Assembly (NCBI RefSeq): GCF_007992495.1
Contig: NZ_BKAJ01000048.1
Location: forward strand, 1-64,000
Length of the DNA stretch: 64,000 nucleotides
From: Reyranella soli
Lineage (GTDB): Bacteria > Pseudomonadota > Alphaproteobacteria > Reyranellales > Reyranellaceae
Direction of reading: 5' to 3'
A program made the position numbers and the translations under genes. The notes beneath the pieces are model-generated. The model was not told where the DNA came from, searched no databases, and saw only the letters and a list, made by a program, of their open reading frames with translations. Positions 62,561 through 64,000 of this stretch are shown piece by piece. The stretch's first letter is position 1. Every line of letters begins with the position of its first letter.

Positions 62561-63408
62561 CCGCGCGACGCCGATCCCGCGCGCTCAACCGCGTCGGCGT
62601 GTGGTTGCTGTCGTCGGTGCTGCTGATTTGGACGCTGCTGCCGATCTACAACATCATCCGGGTGTCGATGCAGGAAAAGGAGGAAGTGCTCAGCACCTCC
62701 GTCTTCCCGGTCGCCCCCAGCCCGCATGCGTTCGAGGTCGTGTTCCGCCAGACCTTCTGGCTGCTCGAGACATTCTGGAACCAGATGGGCAACAGTTTTT
62801 TCATCGGTATCGCTGTCGCGTTGCTGACCCTGACGATCGGCACCCTGACCAGCTTCACCATCAGCCGGATGCGCATCCGCAACGGCTGGATGCTGACCAA
62901 TGCGGCGCTGCTGACCTATGTGATCCCGATGTCGTTCCTGGCCATCCCGTTCTACGGCATCATGGGAAAGTATGGCCTGACCAACAATCCGATTGCTGTG
63001 ATCGCGGTTGAAGTGACCTTTGCCACGCCCTACGCGATTTTCATTTTCCAGCAATACAGCGCTTCGATCCCGTTCGAGCTGGACGAGGCGGCGCGCATCG
63101 ACGGCGCCTCGCCGCCGCAAATCTTCTTCCGCATCTATCTGCCGCTGATGGCCCCTGCCCTGGTGGCGATCGGCACTTATGCGCTGCTGCTGTCATGGAA
63201 CGAATATCTCTACGCGTTCCTGCTGCTGTCGGGCGGCAAGGTCGTCACCGTGCCGGTGACGCTCGGCAAGTTCCTGGTGGGGGACGAGGCACCGTGGAAT
63301 TACCTGATGGCGGCGGCGATCATCTACGCCATTCCGCCCTTGCTTATCTACTACGGCGTCCGCCGCAAGATGCATGGCGGGCTGACCATGGGAGGCGTGA
63401 AGGGTTGA
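62557..63408 (+). CDS. Sugar ABC transporter permease (MalG/UgpE type)
   Basis: A 283-residue CUT1 permease with the EAA loop LDEAARIDGASPPQIFFRIY and the terminal LTMGGVKG tail common to MalG-like proteins. It overlaps the upstream stop by four bases. Confidence 0.93.
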   Translation: MTARRRSRALNRVGVWLLSSVLLIWTLLPIYNIIRVSMQEKEEVLSTSVFPVAPSPHAFEVVFRQTFWLLETFWNQMGNSFFIGIAVALLTLTIGTLTSFTISRMRIRNGWMLTNAALLTYVIPMSFLAIPFYGIMGKYGLTNNPIAVIAVEVTFATPYAIFIFQQYSASIPFELDEAARIDGASPPQIFFRIYLPLMAPALVAIGTYALLLSWNEYLYAFLLLSGGKVVTVPVTLGKFLVGDEAPWNYLMAAAIIYAIPPLLIYYGVRRKMHGGLTMGGVKG

Positions 63409-63459
63409 ACGCGGCGCCCCTATTTTGGGTGGAGGGCGGCGTCTTGGGAGGAAAACAAC

Positions 63460-64000
63460 ATGAAGCGCATGACACGGCGGCAGACATTGGTTGGCGCGAG
63501 TGCCGCGGCCGCGGCGGGCACTGGCCTGATGCCGCGCCGCGCCACGGCGGCCGGGGAACTCACGGTCTGGTGGACCCAGGGTTTCTACAAGGCCGAAAAC
63601 GATGCCGTGATCGCCTGGATGGCGGACTGGGAAAAGCGCAACAACACCAAGGTCAATCTGACCATCATGAACGGGCCGGATGTGATCACCAAGCTGATCG
63701 CCGGCATGCAGGTGGGCGACGTGCCGGATGTCGTGCACACCGTTACCGGCGACCGTTTCCTGGTGCCGCGCGCGGCCTGGAACGATCAGCTTGAGGATGT
63801 CTCCGATGTGGTGGACTCCCAGAAGGCCGAGTTCACCGAAACCGCGCTGTTGAGCGCGCGCCTCTACAACGTCAAGCAGAAGAAATATTCGTATTACGGC
63901 GTGCCGACCAAAGGCTCCTCCCTGATGAATTCGGTCTGGCTCCCGTTGCTGCAGGAGGTCGGCTTTGCCGCGACCGACATGCCGGGCACGCAGGACAAAT
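63460..64000 (+). CDS. Sugar ABC transporter substrate-binding protein, 3' end outside the window
   Basis: The first 180 codons of a family 1 receptor, still open at the window edge. The N-terminus KRMTRRQTLVGASAAAAAG is a Tat-type signal with cleavage near residue 32, and the mature part starts ELTVWWTQGFYKAENDAVIA. A GGGAGG site lies 8 bases before the ATG at 63460. It should feed the two permeases just upstream; the ATPase is probably further downstream. Confidence 0.88.
   Translation, partial: MKRMTRRQTLVGASAAAAAGTGLMPRRATAAGELTVWWTQGFYKAENDAVIAWMADWEKRNNTKVNLTIMNGPDVITKLIAGMQVGDVPDVVHTVTGDRFLVPRAAWNDQLEDVSDVVDSQKAEFTETALLSARLYNVKQKKYSYYGVPTKGSSLMNSVWLPLLQEVGFAATDMPGTQDK

Noticed and set aside
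1..64000. tRNA, rRNA, prophage or integrative element boundaries
   Set aside because: No cloverleaf, rRNA-like stretch, integrase or att-like repeats were seen on either strand; a tRNA scan would be needed to be certain.

Overview
The window is 64 kb of GC-rich, densely packed bacterial chromosome with about 57 protein genes and no rRNA, tRNA, CRISPR array, phage or intact insertion sequence that I could see. Gene content (several ABC importers with solute-binding proteins, a Bug/TctC-type binding protein, CoA transferase family III, amidohydrolases, many LysR regulators) and short SD-led operons with ATGA stop/start overlaps suggest a soil or plant-associated alphaproteobacterium (Bradyrhizobium/Reyranella-like). 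That assignment is inference from style, not from a marker gene.

Layout. 0-5 kb: aminotransferase, amino-acid permease, and divergently an amidohydrolase plus CoA transferase. 5-11 kb: pirin and azoreductase (divergent), a LysR regulator, and an AaeXAB-like efflux operon (FUSC, DUF1656, HlyD). 11-15.5 kb: a His-rich lipoprotein, a Baeyer-Villiger-type monooxygenase, a Bug-type binding protein and a 2OG-Fe(II)/IPNS-type oxygenase. 15.5-22.5 kb: a complete oligopeptide-type ABC importer with an M20 peptidase, preceded by a possible sigma-54 promoter and containing a large palindrome. 22.5-25.7 kb: an autotransporter whose passenger carries PAP2 phosphatase motifs. 25.8-32 kb: pobA, a phthalate-dioxygenase-type Rieske oxygenase, two amidohydrolases and an SGNH hydrolase. 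32-34.6 kb: acdR/acdS (ACC deaminase) and an acyltransferase-like gene. 34.7-44 kb: AraC and GntR/UTRA regulators and a second peptide-type ABC operon flanked by two divergent M20 enzymes. 44.5-51.4 kb: a sugar-type ABC operon with a double-length permease, an LLM flavin monooxygenase and a LysR gene. 51.6-59.3 kb: a LysR gene and a polyamine-type ABC importer with RidA, a metal-less M24 (creatinase-like) enzyme and a D-amino-acid-oxidase-type flavoprotein. 59.4-64 kb: cytochrome P460, an amidohydrolase with a small coupled ORF, and the start of a MalFG-type sugar importer that runs off the window.

Functionally the region is a catabolic and scavenging island: each importer is paired with a hydrolase or oxidase that probably acts on its cargo. 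The most novel-looking parts are the RidA/M24/DAAO transporter cluster (with a one-base frameshift in the M24 gene), the PAP2-autotransporter, the fused tandem RbsC-type permease linked to a luciferase-like monooxygenase, M20 enzymes with altered metal-ligand positions, and acdR, which appears to start at an AUC codon under a palindrome that covers its Shine-Dalgarno site.
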